A model generated the notes under the pieces. The model worked only from the letters and a program-made list of their open reading frames with translations. It had not been told where the DNA came from and did not search any database. Source: Streptomyces sp. NBC_00162 (GTDB taxonomy: Bacteria > Actinomycetota > Actinomycetes > Streptomycetales > Streptomycetaceae). From it: a stretch of 64,000 bases of DNA. A program made the translations under genes and the position numbers. Position 1 is the stretch's first letter. Each line of letters starts with the position of its first letter. The DNA lies in the NCBI RefSeq assembly GCF_024611995.1, contig NZ_CP102509.1, forward strand, positions 1,798,001-1,862,000. Reading direction: 5' to 3'. This document shows, piece by piece, positions 1-7,582 of this stretch.

Positions 1-423
1 CATGGCGACGCGGGAGCGCTCGGTGACGACGCGGACGCCGCCGTGGGCCGAGACGCCGACGCCGCCGCCCATGACGATGCCGTCCATGAGGGCGACGTAC
101 GGCTTGGGGTAGCGGGCGATACGGGCGTTGAGGCGGTACTCGTCGCGCCAGAACTCGGCGGAGGCGGTGGTGCCGGCCTTGGCGTCGTCGTGGATGGCCC
201 GGATGTCCCCGCCCGCGCACAGCCCGCGCTCCCCGGCGCCGCGGATCAGGACCTGGTGGACGGCGGGGTCCTCCTCCCAGGCGCCGAGGGCCTCGTCGAT
301 GCGCAGGACCATGGGGTGGGTGAGGGCGTTGAGGGCCCTGGGGCGGTTGAGGGTGACCACCGCAGTCCGGCCCTCGACGTGGAACAGGACGGTGTCATCG
401 GCGTTGTCGTCTTCGGTCTTCAC
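1..423 (-). CDS. enoyl-CoA hydratase/isomerase family protein (HIBYL-CoA hydrolase-like), 3' end outside window
   Basis: The minus strand reads an open frame of 141 codons from a GTG at 423 to the window edge, so only the N-terminal part is seen. The translation begins VKTEDDNADDTVLFHVEG and has the crotonase-fold hallmarks: TLNRPRALNAL, then the oxyanion-hole segment GLCAGGDIRAIH, then GIVMGGGVGVSAHGG. The AGGD form, with aspartate after the glycines, and the spacing are typical of the 3-hydroxyisobutyryl-CoA hydrolase branch used in valine catabolism, but the diagnostic C-terminal half is missing, so a plain enoyl-CoA hydratase cannot be excluded. It is divergent from the reductase gene starting at 460, leaving only 36 bp between starts. 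Confidence 0.8.
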   Translation of the reverse strand, partial: MKTEDDNADDTVLFHVEGRTAVVTLNRPRALNALTHPMVLRIDEALGAWEEDPAVHQVLIRGAGERGLCAGGDIRAIHDDAKAGTTASAEFWRDEYRLNARIARYPKPYVALMDGIVMGGGVGVSAHGGVRVVTERSRVAM

Positions 424-459
424 GCCGATCAGTATGTCCGCGGCGTAGGGTGGGCCGGT

Positions 460-1023
460 ATGCGGAAGATCATCCTCATGTCGGGGGTGTCCCTTGACGG
501 ATACATCGAGGGTCCCGAGCGACAGATCGACTGGCACGTCGTCGACGACGAACTGCACCAGCACTTCAACGACGAGCTGCGCTCGATGGGCGGTTTCCTG
601 AGCGGTCGCGTCACGCACGAGCTGATGGCCGACTTCTGGCCGACCGCCGACGCCGACCCGGCGAACGCCGGGCCCATGGCCGAGTTCGCCGGCATCTGGC
701 GCGACATGCCGAAGTACGTCTACTCGCGCACCCTGCAGCAGGCCGGCTGGAACACCACCATCGTGCGGGACGTCGTACCGGACGAGGTCGCCGCGCTGAA
801 GGCGGCCCCCGGCGGCGACCTGATCCTGAGCGGGGCGGATCTCGCCGCCGCGTTCCTGCGCCACGACCTGGTGGACGCGTACCGGATCTACGTGCATCCG
901 GTGCGGATCGGGCGTGGCAAGCCGCTGTTCCCGCCCGTCGACGGCGGCCCGGTGCCACTGCGCCTGGAGGACACCCGCAGGTTCGGCAACGGCGTCGTGC
1001 TGCTGAGCTACGGCCGCCCGTAG
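460..1023 (+). CDS. dihydrofolate reductase family protein (RibD C-terminal fold)
   Basis: A 187-residue protein starting MRKIILMSGVSLDGYIEG. The opening beta strand followed by SLDGYIEG is the NADPH-binding start of the RibD_C/DHFR-like family (YwjB/YyaP type). Further family features are GGFLSGRVTHELM (about residues 46-58), the YVYSRTL strand and the late DLILSGADLAAAFLRHDLVD and RIYVHPVRIGRGKPLF segments. These proteins are predicted NAD(P)H-dependent reductases of unknown physiological substrate and are not canonical folate enzymes. The frame is open well upstream, but that part lies antisense to the hydratase gene; ATG 460 is where family similarity begins. Confidence 0.85.
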   Translation: MRKIILMSGVSLDGYIEGPERQIDWHVVDDELHQHFNDELRSMGGFLSGRVTHELMADFWPTADADPANAGPMAEFAGIWRDMPKYVYSRTLQQAGWNTTIVRDVVPDEVAALKAAPGGDLILSGADLAAAFLRHDLVDAYRIYVHPVRIGRGKPLFPPVDGGPVPLRLEDTRRFGNGVVLLSYGRP

Positions 1024-1047
1024 GCCGCCCCTGCCGGACGCGTGCGG

Positions 1048-1611
1048 TCAGTCGCGGGGGCGGGCCCGGTGGGCCTGCCAGGCGGCCAGGGCTTCGGCGC
1101 GGGTGCCGTCGGGACGGGTGGCGTGCCAGTCGCGCAGGAAGCGGTTGAACTCGAACTGGGCGCCGACCTCCTGGGGTTCGGCCGCCCGTGCGCGGGTGGC
1201 GTGCCAGTGGGCCACCGCCTCGGCGAGGGTACGGCCCGCGCCCCGGGCCACGTAATCCCGCATGAAGGCGTCGAAGTGGAATCCCGGGCCGATCTCCCGG
1301 ACGAAGAACTCCCGGAGCAGCTGGCTGCACCGCTGCCCCGGCGGGATCACGGTGGCGCCGTCGACGGGTGCGGCGAGCTGGCGCCCGCTCCGGCGGGCGG
1401 CCGCGGCCGCGGGCGCAGCCGGTTCGGGCGGCAAGCCGTCGAGCGCGGCCGCGAGCCGGGCCGTGACGGCGGTCTTCCCGCCCCCGGCCGACAAGCCCAT
1501 CTCCCGCGCCAGCGCGCTCAGCTCGGCCAGCGTCCAGTACCAGCGGCCCAGCTCCGCCCCGGTCAGCGCCGGGGTCAGGGCGGGCCGGGACTCCCCCTTA
1601 TTCGCACTCAT
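1048..1611 (-). CDS. SAP / DUF6434 domain-containing protein
   Basis: A 187-residue protein. The N-terminal third (about residues 15-60) resembles a SAP-type helix-extended-loop-helix: LAELSALAREMGLSAGGGKT followed by VTARLAAALDG, a fold usually associated with nucleic-acid binding. An Ala/Pro-rich linker leads into a helical C-terminal region with ppGQRCSQLLREFFVREIGPGFHFDAF and two copies of an AEAxAxWxATRA-like segment (AEAVAHWHATRARA and AEALAAWQAHRARP), matching DUF6434. The biological role is unknown. It is divergent from the isochorismatase-fold gene, sharing the 158-bp upstream region that contains the palindrome at 1644-1663. Confidence 0.75.
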   Translation of the reverse strand: MSANKGESRPALTPALTGAELGRWYWTLAELSALAREMGLSAGGGKTAVTARLAAALDGLPPEPAAPAAAAARRSGRQLAAPVDGATVIPPGQRCSQLLREFFVREIGPGFHFDAFMRDYVARGAGRTLAEAVAHWHATRARAAEPQEVGAQFEFNRFLRDWHATRPDGTRAEALAAWQAHRARPRD

Positions 1612-1643
1612 GTTCCCATTCTAAAGGTATCGATGATCTGTAA

Positions 1644-1663
1644 GTCCGCCTTGCAAGGTGGAC
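1644..1663. promoter_or_regulatory. near-perfect 20-bp palindrome, candidate operator
   Basis: GTCCGCCTTGCAAGGTGGAC differs from a perfect palindrome at one base pair (G/T). It lies in the divergent promoter region, 32 bp upstream of the DUF6434 start and 106 bp upstream of the isochorismatase-fold start. The size and symmetry fit a dimeric winged-helix regulator such as the HxlR or MarR type; no such gene is adjacent, so the partner is unknown. Confidence 0.5.
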
Positions 1664-1769
1664 TGTTTGTCCGTATTTTCGGGCCGTGTCCCCTGCACCG
1701 CCACGGAACTGGCGCGCCGAGCGGATCCGGCCGCAGTCGGTGATGGCCACGGCCACCGAAGGAGACTCC

Positions 1770-2351
1770 ATGACCGCCGATCCGAACCGTCTCGCCCTCG
1801 GCCAGGACACCGCCCTCGTCCTCATCGACCTGCAGACCGGCATCCTGGGCCTGCCGACCGCCAGGCCCTCCGCCGAGATCCTGGGGCAGGGCATCGCGCT
1901 CGCCGAGGCGTTCCGCGCCCGCAAGCTGCCCGTGGTCCTGGTCAAGGTCGCCTGGTCGCCCGACAGCGGCGACCTGCCCACCGCCAATGTGGACCGCCCG
2001 GGCCCGGCCTCCGCCCCGCCGGCCGCGTTCTCGCAGATCCCGGCCGAGCTCGCCGCGCTCGGGGACGTGGTCGTCACCAAGCGCCACTGGGGTGCCTTCA
2101 CCGGTACCGAGCTGGACCTCCAGCTGCGCCGGCGCGGCATCCACCGCATCGTCCTGGCCGGCATCTCCACCAGCGCCGGGGTCGAGTCCACCGCCCGTAC
2201 GGCCTGGGAGCTCAGCTACGACCTGGTATTCGCCGAGGACGCCACCGCCGACCTGGACGCCGACTCCCACGCCCACACCTTCGGCAAGATCTTCCCGCGC
2301 ATCGGCAAGGTCGCCAGCACCGAAGAGATCATCGCGGCCCTGGATTCCTGA
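1770..2351 (+). CDS. isochorismatase-fold hydrolase lacking the catalytic cysteine
   Basis: A 193-residue protein beginning MTADPNRLALGQDTALVLID, with GGAG 5 nt upstream of ATG 1770. The isochorismatase/cysteine-hydrolase fold is clear: Asp20 in VLIDLQTGI, Lys104 in VVTKRHWGAF, and the nucleophile loop GISTSAGVESTARTA. The position normally held by the nucleophilic Cys is Gly137. Nicotinamidase- and N-carbamoylsarcosine-type members need that Cys, whereas true isochorismatases (EntB, PhzD) also have Gly there. A vinyl-ether hydrolase or a non-cysteine mechanism is therefore more likely than amidase activity. The 3' end overlaps the convergent HATPase gene by 23 nt. Confidence 0.85.
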   Translation: MTADPNRLALGQDTALVLIDLQTGILGLPTARPSAEILGQGIALAEAFRARKLPVVLVKVAWSPDSGDLPTANVDRPGPASAPPAAFSQIPAELAALGDVVVTKRHWGAFTGTELDLQLRRRGIHRIVLAGISTSAGVESTARTAWELSYDLVFAEDATADLDADSHAHTFGKIFPRIGKVASTEEIIAALDS

Positions 2352-2856
2352 CCCCGGCGGGCGCGGCCACCTCCAGCCAGACGCACTTGCCGTCCGGCCC
2401 CGGCCGGGAACCCCAGGCGCGGGCCAGCCGGTTCATGATCAACAGTCCGTGCCCGCCGGGCTGCCCGGGCCTCGAACCCGGCCCCGTCCGCACGGGGACC
2501 GGCGGCGCCGGGTTCCCGTCGGTCACCTCGATGCGCAGCCGCTCGTCGTCGCAGTCCAGCAGCAGCGCTCCCGGCCCGCCACCGTGCAGGCAGGCGTTGG
2601 CCACCACCTCGGACACCAGCAGGAGCACGTCATCGGCCGCGTCCCGGTCCTCCTGGGTGGCGGCCGGGAGCCAGTGCCACGCGGCCAGTGCCCGGCGGGC
2701 GAAGTCGCGGCTGCGCGTCACGACATCGGTGGCCCCGTCCAGTACCAGGTACCAGGTCCGGTCGGGTGACCCCCGCTGCTCCATGACGCTCAGACTCCTC
2801 AGTGTCGACGTGCCGTAGCCGTACCCACCCACCCTGTGTCCGTGAGGCAGAGGCAC
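2329..2856 (-). CDS. HATPase_c anti-sigma regulatory factor (serine/threonine kinase-like ATP-binding protein)
   Basis: A 175-residue RsbW/SpoIIAB-type ATPase domain protein. The N-box is LLLVSEVVANACLHGGGP, the G1 box EVTDGNPAPP and the G2 region GGHGLLIMNRLARAWG. Proteins of this group bind or phosphorylate an STAS partner and in some cases hold an alternative sigma factor. GTG 2856 is preferred because it overlaps the stop of the upstream STAS gene by one base (TAGTG), the usual sign of translational coupling; an internal ATG at 2784 would give 151 residues and still keep the whole domain. No sigma-factor gene is adjacent. Confidence 0.9.
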   Translation of the reverse strand: MPLPHGHRVGGYGYGTSTLRSLSVMEQRGSPDRTWYLVLDGATDVVTRSRDFARRALAAWHWLPAATQEDRDAADDVLLLVSEVVANACLHGGGPGALLLDCDDERLRIEVTDGNPAPPVPVRTGPGSRPGQPGGHGLLIMNRLARAWGSRPGPDGKCVWLEVAAPAGVRNPGPR

Positions 2857-3227
2857 TATCCTGGCGAACCACCCGTCCTGCTCAGCGCTTGCGCCACATC
2901 GGCGTACACCGGGAAGACCCCGTCGGCGCCGGTGATGTGGAACATGCGGGCGACGGAACCGCGCAGCCCGGTCAGCTCCACACTGCCGCCGGCCTCCTGC
3001 GCCGTGAGCCTGCTGTGCAGCAGCACGTTCAGCCCGGTGGAATCGCAGAAACCCAGCTTCGTCAGGTCCACCAGCAGCCGGCCGCCCTGGGCGACCGCCT
3101 CGTCGAGGGCTTCACGCAGGGGCTGGGCCGTGTCGTGGTCCAGCTCCCCCGCCAGCTCCAGGACGACGGCTCCGTCCACGGTCTGCACCGCGACGGTGAA
3201 GCGCTCATTGTCCGCTCCCGGAACCAT
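2856..3227 (-). CDS. STAS-domain anti-sigma factor antagonist
   Basis: A 123-residue single-domain STAS protein. GAVVLELAGELDHDTAQPL is the first conserved strand-helix, and the phosphorylatable serine lies in LTKLGFCDSTGLNVLL (the classic D-S-[ST]-G motif). A final helix follows FHITGADGVFPVYADV. It should bind the anti-sigma ATPase encoded just downstream, with its phosphorylation state setting partner choice. The gene pair is coupled through TAGTG at 2854-2858. The likely cue is envelope or osmotic stress, by analogy with other streptomycete pairs; the nearby CsbD gene would fit, but this is inference. Confidence 0.93.
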   Translation of the reverse strand: MVPGADNERFTVAVQTVDGAVVLELAGELDHDTAQPLREALDEAVAQGGRLLVDLTKLGFCDSTGLNVLLHSRLTAQEAGGSVELTGLRGSVARMFHITGADGVFPVYADVAQALSRTGGSPG

Positions 3228-3359
3228 CCGGCATCACCCTTCCGTCCTGTTCTTGCACCTTCCCAGAAGCCACGCGGATACGCCTCCGCCACCCACGCGC
3301 ATGATGCGGTCCGAGCGGGGCAGGCGGGGCCTGGTAGCACTCCCGAAAGGATGCCCCTC

Positions 3360-3539
3360 ATGGACAAGGAACAAGCCAAGGCCAAAGGCAAGCAGCTCAA
3401 GGGCAAGGCCAAGCAGTCGGCCGGAGACGCCACGGACAACCCGCGCCTGAAGGCCGAGGGCACGGCCGAGAAGATGACCGGCAAGGTCCAGGAAACCGCC
3501 GCGAAGGCCGCCGAGCGGATGAAGCGCGACAAGCACTGA
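3360..3539 (+). CDS. CsbD family stress-response protein
   Basis: A 59-residue, highly charged protein starting MDKEQAKAKGKQLKGKAKQS. It has the CsbD pattern of lysine/alanine amphipathic helix, a GDATDNPRLKAEGTAEKMTGKVQE core and a basic tail. CsbD proteins accumulate under general stress in many bacteria; their molecular function is not established. GAAAGG is centred 9-12 nt upstream of ATG 3360; an in-frame ATG at 3351 lies too close to that ribosome-binding site. It is divergent from the STAS/HATPase pair, which suggests a shared stress regulon. Confidence 0.9.
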   Translation: MDKEQAKAKGKQLKGKAKQSAGDATDNPRLKAEGTAEKMTGKVQETAAKAAERMKRDKH

Positions 3540-3590
3540 CGGACCGTTCGGTGCGCGGATCGGTCTCCCGTCCCTTCCCCGTGAACGACC

Positions 3591-3626
3591 GTGGGGCCGT
3601 TTCAGATTTCTCTGAAACGGCCCCAC
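3591..3626. terminator. strong hairpin terminator between csbD-like gene and tRNA-Pro
   Basis: GTGGGGCCGTTTCAGA and its exact complement flank a four-base TTTC loop, giving a perfect 16-bp stem. It sits 52 bp after the CsbD stop on the plus strand and 20 bp beyond the tRNA 3' end on the minus strand, so it can end both transcripts. Confidence 0.9.
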
Positions 3627-3645
3627 GACCTGCGACTTCGAAAAG

Positions 3646-3719
<74 letters not shown>

Positions 3720-3836
3720 ATGTGCCTGCGAGTGTCTTTTGACCGGGTTTCCCCTGTCTCGGCGGCACATGCAGAACATTACCCCACGCCGAGGGGTGTG
3801 CATGCACCGGTAATCGGCGAGGGCGAAGATGAGGTG

Positions 3837-4316
3837 GTGAACGCACGGGATCGGGATGTCGAGGGGCGGGCGCGCAGTGCGCGGCCCAGGGACGGGTTGG
3901 GGCGGCCGTTGCCGTACGGGGCGGCCGGGGTGGAGCGGCAGCCCGAGGGGGTGGTGCGCTCACCCGGGGAGACGGTGGTGGAGGCGCAGCGGCTGCTGGA
4001 CGCCGGGATGCCGTTCCACGCGCACGAGGTGTTCGAGGACGCCTGGAAGTCGGGGCCCGAGGAGGCGGCCCCGCTCTGGCGGGGGCTCGCGCAGCTCGCG
4101 GTCGGGCTGACGCACTCCGCGCGCGGGAACGCGGTCGGCGGGGCGCGGCTGCTGCGGCGCGGGGCCGCCGGGATCGAGGGGCTGGACGGGCGGCCGTACG
4201 GGGTCGACGTGCCGGGCCTGGTCCGGTGGGCCGGGGAGCTGGCCCACCGGGTGGACGGCGGCGCGGCCGTGGACGCCGCCGCCGAGGCACCGCGGCTAGC
4301 CGGCCGGCTGGAGTAG
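3837..4316 (+). CDS. DUF309 domain-containing protein
   Basis: A 159-residue protein. The core, about residues 45-140, matches DUF309: AQRLLDAGMPFHAHEVFEDA, then WRGLAQLAVGLTHSARGN, then ARLLRRGAAGIE. The conserved H(A)HEVFEDxW motif and all-helical layout are diagnostic; the function is unknown. The start is one of two adjacent GTG codons (3834 or 3837) behind a purine-rich stretch. The coding 3' end overlaps the convergent VOC-protein gene by 21 nt. Confidence 0.85.
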   Translation: MNARDRDVEGRARSARPRDGLGRPLPYGAAGVERQPEGVVRSPGETVVEAQRLLDAGMPFHAHEVFEDAWKSGPEEAAPLWRGLAQLAVGLTHSARGNAVGGARLLRRGAAGIEGLDGRPYGVDVPGLVRWAGELAHRVDGGAAVDAAAEAPRLAGRLE

Positions 4317-4688
4317 GTCCCAGCGGTTTCCGTACAGGTCCTCGAAGACGGCGACGGAGCCGTACGCCTCGTGGCGCGGCTCCTCGAGGAAGTGGACGCC
4401 CTCGGCGGCCATCCGGGCGTGGTCGTGCGCGAAGTCGTCGGTGTAGAGGAAGAAGCCGACGCGGCCGCCGGTCTGGTCGCCGACGCGCAAGCGCTGGGCC
4501 TCGTCCTTGGCGCGGGCCAGCAGCAGCGCGGTCTCCTTGGCGCCGGGCGGGCGGACCACGACCCAGCGGGAGCCGTCCGGGCGGGCGGTGTCCTCGGCGA
4601 GGTCGAAGCCGAGGGCGCGGGTGTAGAAGTCGATCGCCTCGTCGTAGTCGTGGACCAGGAGGGCGGTGAGGGCGATGTGAGAGGGCAT
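4296..4688 (-). CDS. VOC (glyoxalase/bleomycin-resistance fold) protein
   Basis: A 130-residue protein with paired beta-alpha-beta-beta-beta units of the vicinal-oxygen-chelate fold. The first unit starts IALTALLVHDYDEAIDFYTRALGFDL, with a likely metal or substrate edge in SRWVVVRPPG. The second includes GFFLYTDDFAHDHARMAAEG and ends VAVFEDLYGNRWDLLQP, where the E-x-YGNRWDL strand is typical. It has one full domain, so it probably works as a dimer. Substrate unknown; both lyase/dioxygenase and binding roles are possible. Confidence 0.85.
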   Translation of the reverse strand: MPSHIALTALLVHDYDEAIDFYTRALGFDLAEDTARPDGSRWVVVRPPGAKETALLLARAKDEAQRLRVGDQTGGRVGFFLYTDDFAHDHARMAAEGVHFLEEPRHEAYGSVAVFEDLYGNRWDLLQPAG

Positions 4689-4692
4689 GCCC

Positions 4693-5331
4693 CTATTGTG
4701 CGCCGGGCGCTGTTAGGAGGATCACGTCCAGGGCGCGGGGGCCGTGCACACCCTCCACCCGGTCGAGTTCGATGTCGCTGGTCGCGGAGGGGCCCGAGAT
4801 CCACGTCAGCGGGCGGGTGGGGTCGAGGCGTTCGAGGGCCTGCGGGACCGAGTCGACGACCTGGTCGGGGACCCGGACCACGCAGACGTGGTGGTCGGGG
4901 ATCAGGGTGATCCGGCGCCGGCCCTGCCCGGGGCCCGCGTCGAGGACGATCGTGCCGGTCTCGGCGACGGCCAGGGCGCAGCCCGTCACGACGCTGTCCA
5001 CGCCGTCGAGTTCACGGATGGTCGACGTCTGCCGGTCGGGGACCAGGGTGGCGTCCACGTCCGCCGTCCACCGGACGGGCAGGCCCGCCGGTACGAGCAC
5101 CTGCCGCGATCCCCGCGCGGCGAGCAGCCGCGCCAGCAGCGGCACGAGCCCGCCCTCGTCGGCGCGGTGGACCCGGGCCCGGTATTCGGCGAGGTTCGCC
5201 GCGAGCAGGTCCGCGGTCTGTGCCGGGGTGCGCGCGCCGTGCACGCGCAGGTAGTCCCGGGGGATGTCCACCTCGGGGCCGCCCGCGGCGGCGCGGCGGA
5301 TGCGGGCCAGGATGCGGTCCCTGCTGGTCAC
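4693..5331 (-). CDS. lutC: LutC-type lactate utilisation protein (LUD domain)
   Basis: A 212-residue single LUD-domain protein, the last gene of a three-gene operon. The LUD core is visible as VAETGTIVLDAGPGQGRRRITLIPDHH and VVRVPDQVVDSVPQAL, and ends with GPSATSDIELDRVEGVHGP, the highly conserved SATSDIE...GVHGP signature. In Bacillus, LutABC form an iron-sulphur L-lactate oxidation complex feeding electrons to the respiratory chain. GTG 5331 overlaps the lutB stop (GTGA), so translation is coupled. Confidence 0.9.
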   Translation of the reverse strand: MTSRDRILARIRRAAAGGPEVDIPRDYLRVHGARTPAQTADLLAANLAEYRARVHRADEGGLVPLLARLLAARGSRQVLVPAGLPVRWTADVDATLVPDRQTSTIRELDGVDSVVTGCALAVAETGTIVLDAGPGQGRRRITLIPDHHVCVVRVPDQVVDSVPQALERLDPTRPLTWISGPSATSDIELDRVEGVHGPRALDVILLTAPGAQ

Positions 5332-6812
5332 TGCGGGTTCCCCCGTTCTCGGGTCCACCAGTCGCGGAAGGACTCCGCCGGGACGGCGGGCAGTTCGCGG
5401 GTGTCGGTCCAGGCCCGTCCCGGGCCGGGCAGCCGGCGCGGCCGCAGCCTGCGGGCCCGGGCGAGCAGCCGCATCCCCGCACGGAGCGCGCCGGGATGGT
5501 CCAGGAGCAGCCGGGCGGCGCGCATGGCGGCCCGTTCGGCGGTGTGGCCGTGCGCGGGGCGGAGCGTGACGCGGATGCCGTCCCGGGTCACCGGGCCGCC
5601 CTGGGCCACCCGTTCGCGCAGGTGGAGGAGGACTTCGGGGATGTCGATGGCGACGGGGCAGACCTCGTAGCAGGCGCCGCACAGGGTGGATGCGTAGGGC
5701 AGCGAGGCGTCGATCTCGCTGCTGGTGCCGCGTAGTTGGGGGCTGAGGATGGCGCCGATGGGGCCCGGGTAGACGGATCCGTAGGCGTGGCCGCCGGCGC
5801 GTTCGTAGACGGGGCAGACGTTGAGGCAGGCGGAGCAGCGGATGCAGCGCAGGGCCTGGCGGCCCACCTCGTCGGCGAGGGTGTCGGTGCGGCCGTTGTC
5901 GAGGAGGACGAGGTGGAAGGCGGTGGGTCCGTCGCCGTCCGCCCCTCGTGAAGGGCCCAGCCCCGTCCACATCGTGGTGTACGGGTTCATCCGCTCGGCC
6001 GTCGAGGAACGCGGCAGGGTCTGGAGGAAGATCTCCAGGTCCCGGAAGGTCGGGACGACCTTCTCCACGCCGACGACCGAGATCAGGGTTTCGGGCAGGG
6101 TCAGGCACATCCGGCCGTTGCCCTCGGACTCGAGGACGACCATGGTGCCGGTCTCGGCGACCATGAAGTTGGCGCCGGACACGGCGACTTTGGCCCGCAG
6201 GAACTTCTCGCGCAGGTGCAGCCGGGCCGCCTCCGCGAGTTCGCGCGGGTCGTCACCGAGCGCTTCGGGTGCCGGCCGCCCCCAACGGCCCATCTCCGTA
6301 CGGAAGATGTCGCGGATCTCGGCGCGGTTGCGGTGGATCGCCGGGACCAGGATGTGCGAGGGCCGGTCGTGGCCGAGCTGGACGATGAGTTCGGCGAGGT
6401 CGGTCTCGTACGCGGCGATCCCGGCGGCCTCCAGCGCCTCGTTGAGGCCGATCTCCTGGGTGGCCATGGACTTGACCTTGACGACCTCCCGCTCGCCGGT
6501 GGCGAGCACCAGGCCGGTCACGATCCGGTTGGCCTCGTCCGCATCGGCGGCCCAGTGGACCGTGCCGCCCGCGGCGGTCACCGCGGCCTCCAGCTGGAGG
6601 AGGTAGCGGTCGAGGTGGCGCAGGGTGTGGTCCTTGACGGCCTTGCCGGCGGCCCGCAGCCGGTCCCAGTCCGCGAGTTCGGCGACCGCGCGGGCCCGTT
6701 TGTCGCGGATGGTGTGCGTGGCGTGCCGGAGGTTGGCCCGCAGTACGCCGTCCCGTACGGCCTCGCGGGCCGCCTCGGGGAACGCGGGCATGCCGAGATG
6801 CGTGCCGGTCAT
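5328..6812 (-). CDS. lutB: LutB-type iron-sulphur lactate utilisation protein
   Basis: A 494-residue protein with an N-terminal LUD domain (about residues 60-290, including VAETGTMVVLESEGNGR and TFRDLEIFLQTLPRS). Two 4Fe-4S clusters follow: RCIRCSACLNVCPVYE near residue 320 and LCGACYEVCPVAIDIPEVL near residue 380. The C-terminal region is the LutB-specific tail. It is the electron-transfer subunit of the L-lactate oxidising complex. ATG 6812 overlaps the lutA stop as ATGA; the frame remains open further upstream but that stretch is antisense/alternate-frame to lutA. Confidence 0.92.
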   Translation of the reverse strand: MTGTHLGMPAFPEAAREAVRDGVLRANLRHATHTIRDKRARAVAELADWDRLRAAGKAVKDHTLRHLDRYLLQLEAAVTAAGGTVHWAADADEANRIVTGLVLATGEREVVKVKSMATQEIGLNEALEAAGIAAYETDLAELIVQLGHDRPSHILVPAIHRNRAEIRDIFRTEMGRWGRPAPEALGDDPRELAEAARLHLREKFLRAKVAVSGANFMVAETGTMVVLESEGNGRMCLTLPETLISVVGVEKVVPTFRDLEIFLQTLPRSSTAERMNPYTTMWTGLGPSRGADGDGPTAFHLVLLDNGRTDTLADEVGRQALRCIRCSACLNVCPVYERAGGHAYGSVYPGPIGAILSPQLRGTSSEIDASLPYASTLCGACYEVCPVAIDIPEVLLHLRERVAQGGPVTRDGIRVTLRPAHGHTAERAAMRAARLLLDHPGALRAGMRLLARARRLRPRRLPGPGRAWTDTRELPAVPAESFRDWWTRERGNPQ

Positions 6813-7564
6813 GACAGGGGCTCCTCCTCGGTCGCGGCCAGGATCTCGGCGAGGTGCACGGCCCGCAGCGGGGTCCCGGCCCGGCGCAGCAGGCCCTCGA
6901 GGTGGGCCAGGCAGGAGTTGTCGGCGCCGCACAGCACCTCCGCGCCGGTGGCGGCCGCGCTGCCGGTCTTGTCGGCGCCCATCGCGGCGGACACGTCCGG
7001 GTTCTTCACGGCGAAGGTGCCCCCGAAACCGCAGCACTCCTCGGCGCCGGGCAGCTCGACCAGCTCCAGGCCCCTGACGGCGGCCAGCAGCCGCCGCGGC
7101 CGGTCTCCGAGCCCGAGGGCGCGCAGGCCGTGGCATGAGGGGTGGTAGGTGACGGTGTGCGGAAAGTACGCGCCGACGTCGGTCACCCCGAGCACGTCGA
7201 CCAGGAACTCGCTCAGCTCGTACACGCGCGGCGCGAGCGAGTCGGCGGCCTCGGCGAGCGAAGTGCCGCGCCCCTCCCCCGCCGCTTTCCGGCCCATCCG
7301 CGGGTAGTGCTCGCGGATCATCGCGGCGCAGGACCCCGAGGGGGTGACCACGTACGGATACCCGGCGAAGGCCTCGGCCGTGCGCCGCATCAGCGGTTCG
7401 GCCTCGTGCCGGTAGCCGGTGTTGTACTGCGGCTGCCCGCAGCAGCTCTGGGCCGCCGGGAAGTCCACGGTGACGCCGAGCCGCTCCAGGAGGCGTACGA
7501 CGGCGATGCCCGTGCGCGGGTACAGCGCGTCGTTGACGCAGGTGACGAACAGGGCGACGCGCAT
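6809..7564 (-). CDS. lutA: LutA-type (Fe-S)-binding oxidoreductase
   Basis: A 251-residue protein made of two cysteine-rich CCG domains. The first has FVTCVNDALYPRTG and SCCGQPQYNTGYR; the second has TYHPSCHGLRALG and EECCGFGGTFAVKN. This arrangement is shared with GlpC and heterodisulphide reductase subunits and is typical of LutA. It is the first gene of the operon lutA-lutB-lutC, with 4-nt overlaps at both junctions. The start ATG 7564 lies only 18 bp from the divergent cobF start, so the two promoters overlap. Confidence 0.92.
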   Translation of the reverse strand: MRVALFVTCVNDALYPRTGIAVVRLLERLGVTVDFPAAQSCCGQPQYNTGYRHEAEPLMRRTAEAFAGYPYVVTPSGSCAAMIREHYPRMGRKAAGEGRGTSLAEAADSLAPRVYELSEFLVDVLGVTDVGAYFPHTVTYHPSCHGLRALGLGDRPRRLLAAVRGLELVELPGAEECCGFGGTFAVKNPDVSAAMGADKTGSAAATGAEVLCGADNSCLAHLEGLLRRAGTPLRAVHLAEILAATEEEPLS

Positions 7565-7582
7565 GACGGGCAGAATAGCGGC

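Noticed and set aside
3241..3359. Possible SigB-type promoter before the CsbD gene
   Set aside because: GTT and GGATAC are 24 bp apart, too far for the 14-16 bp spacing of that class.
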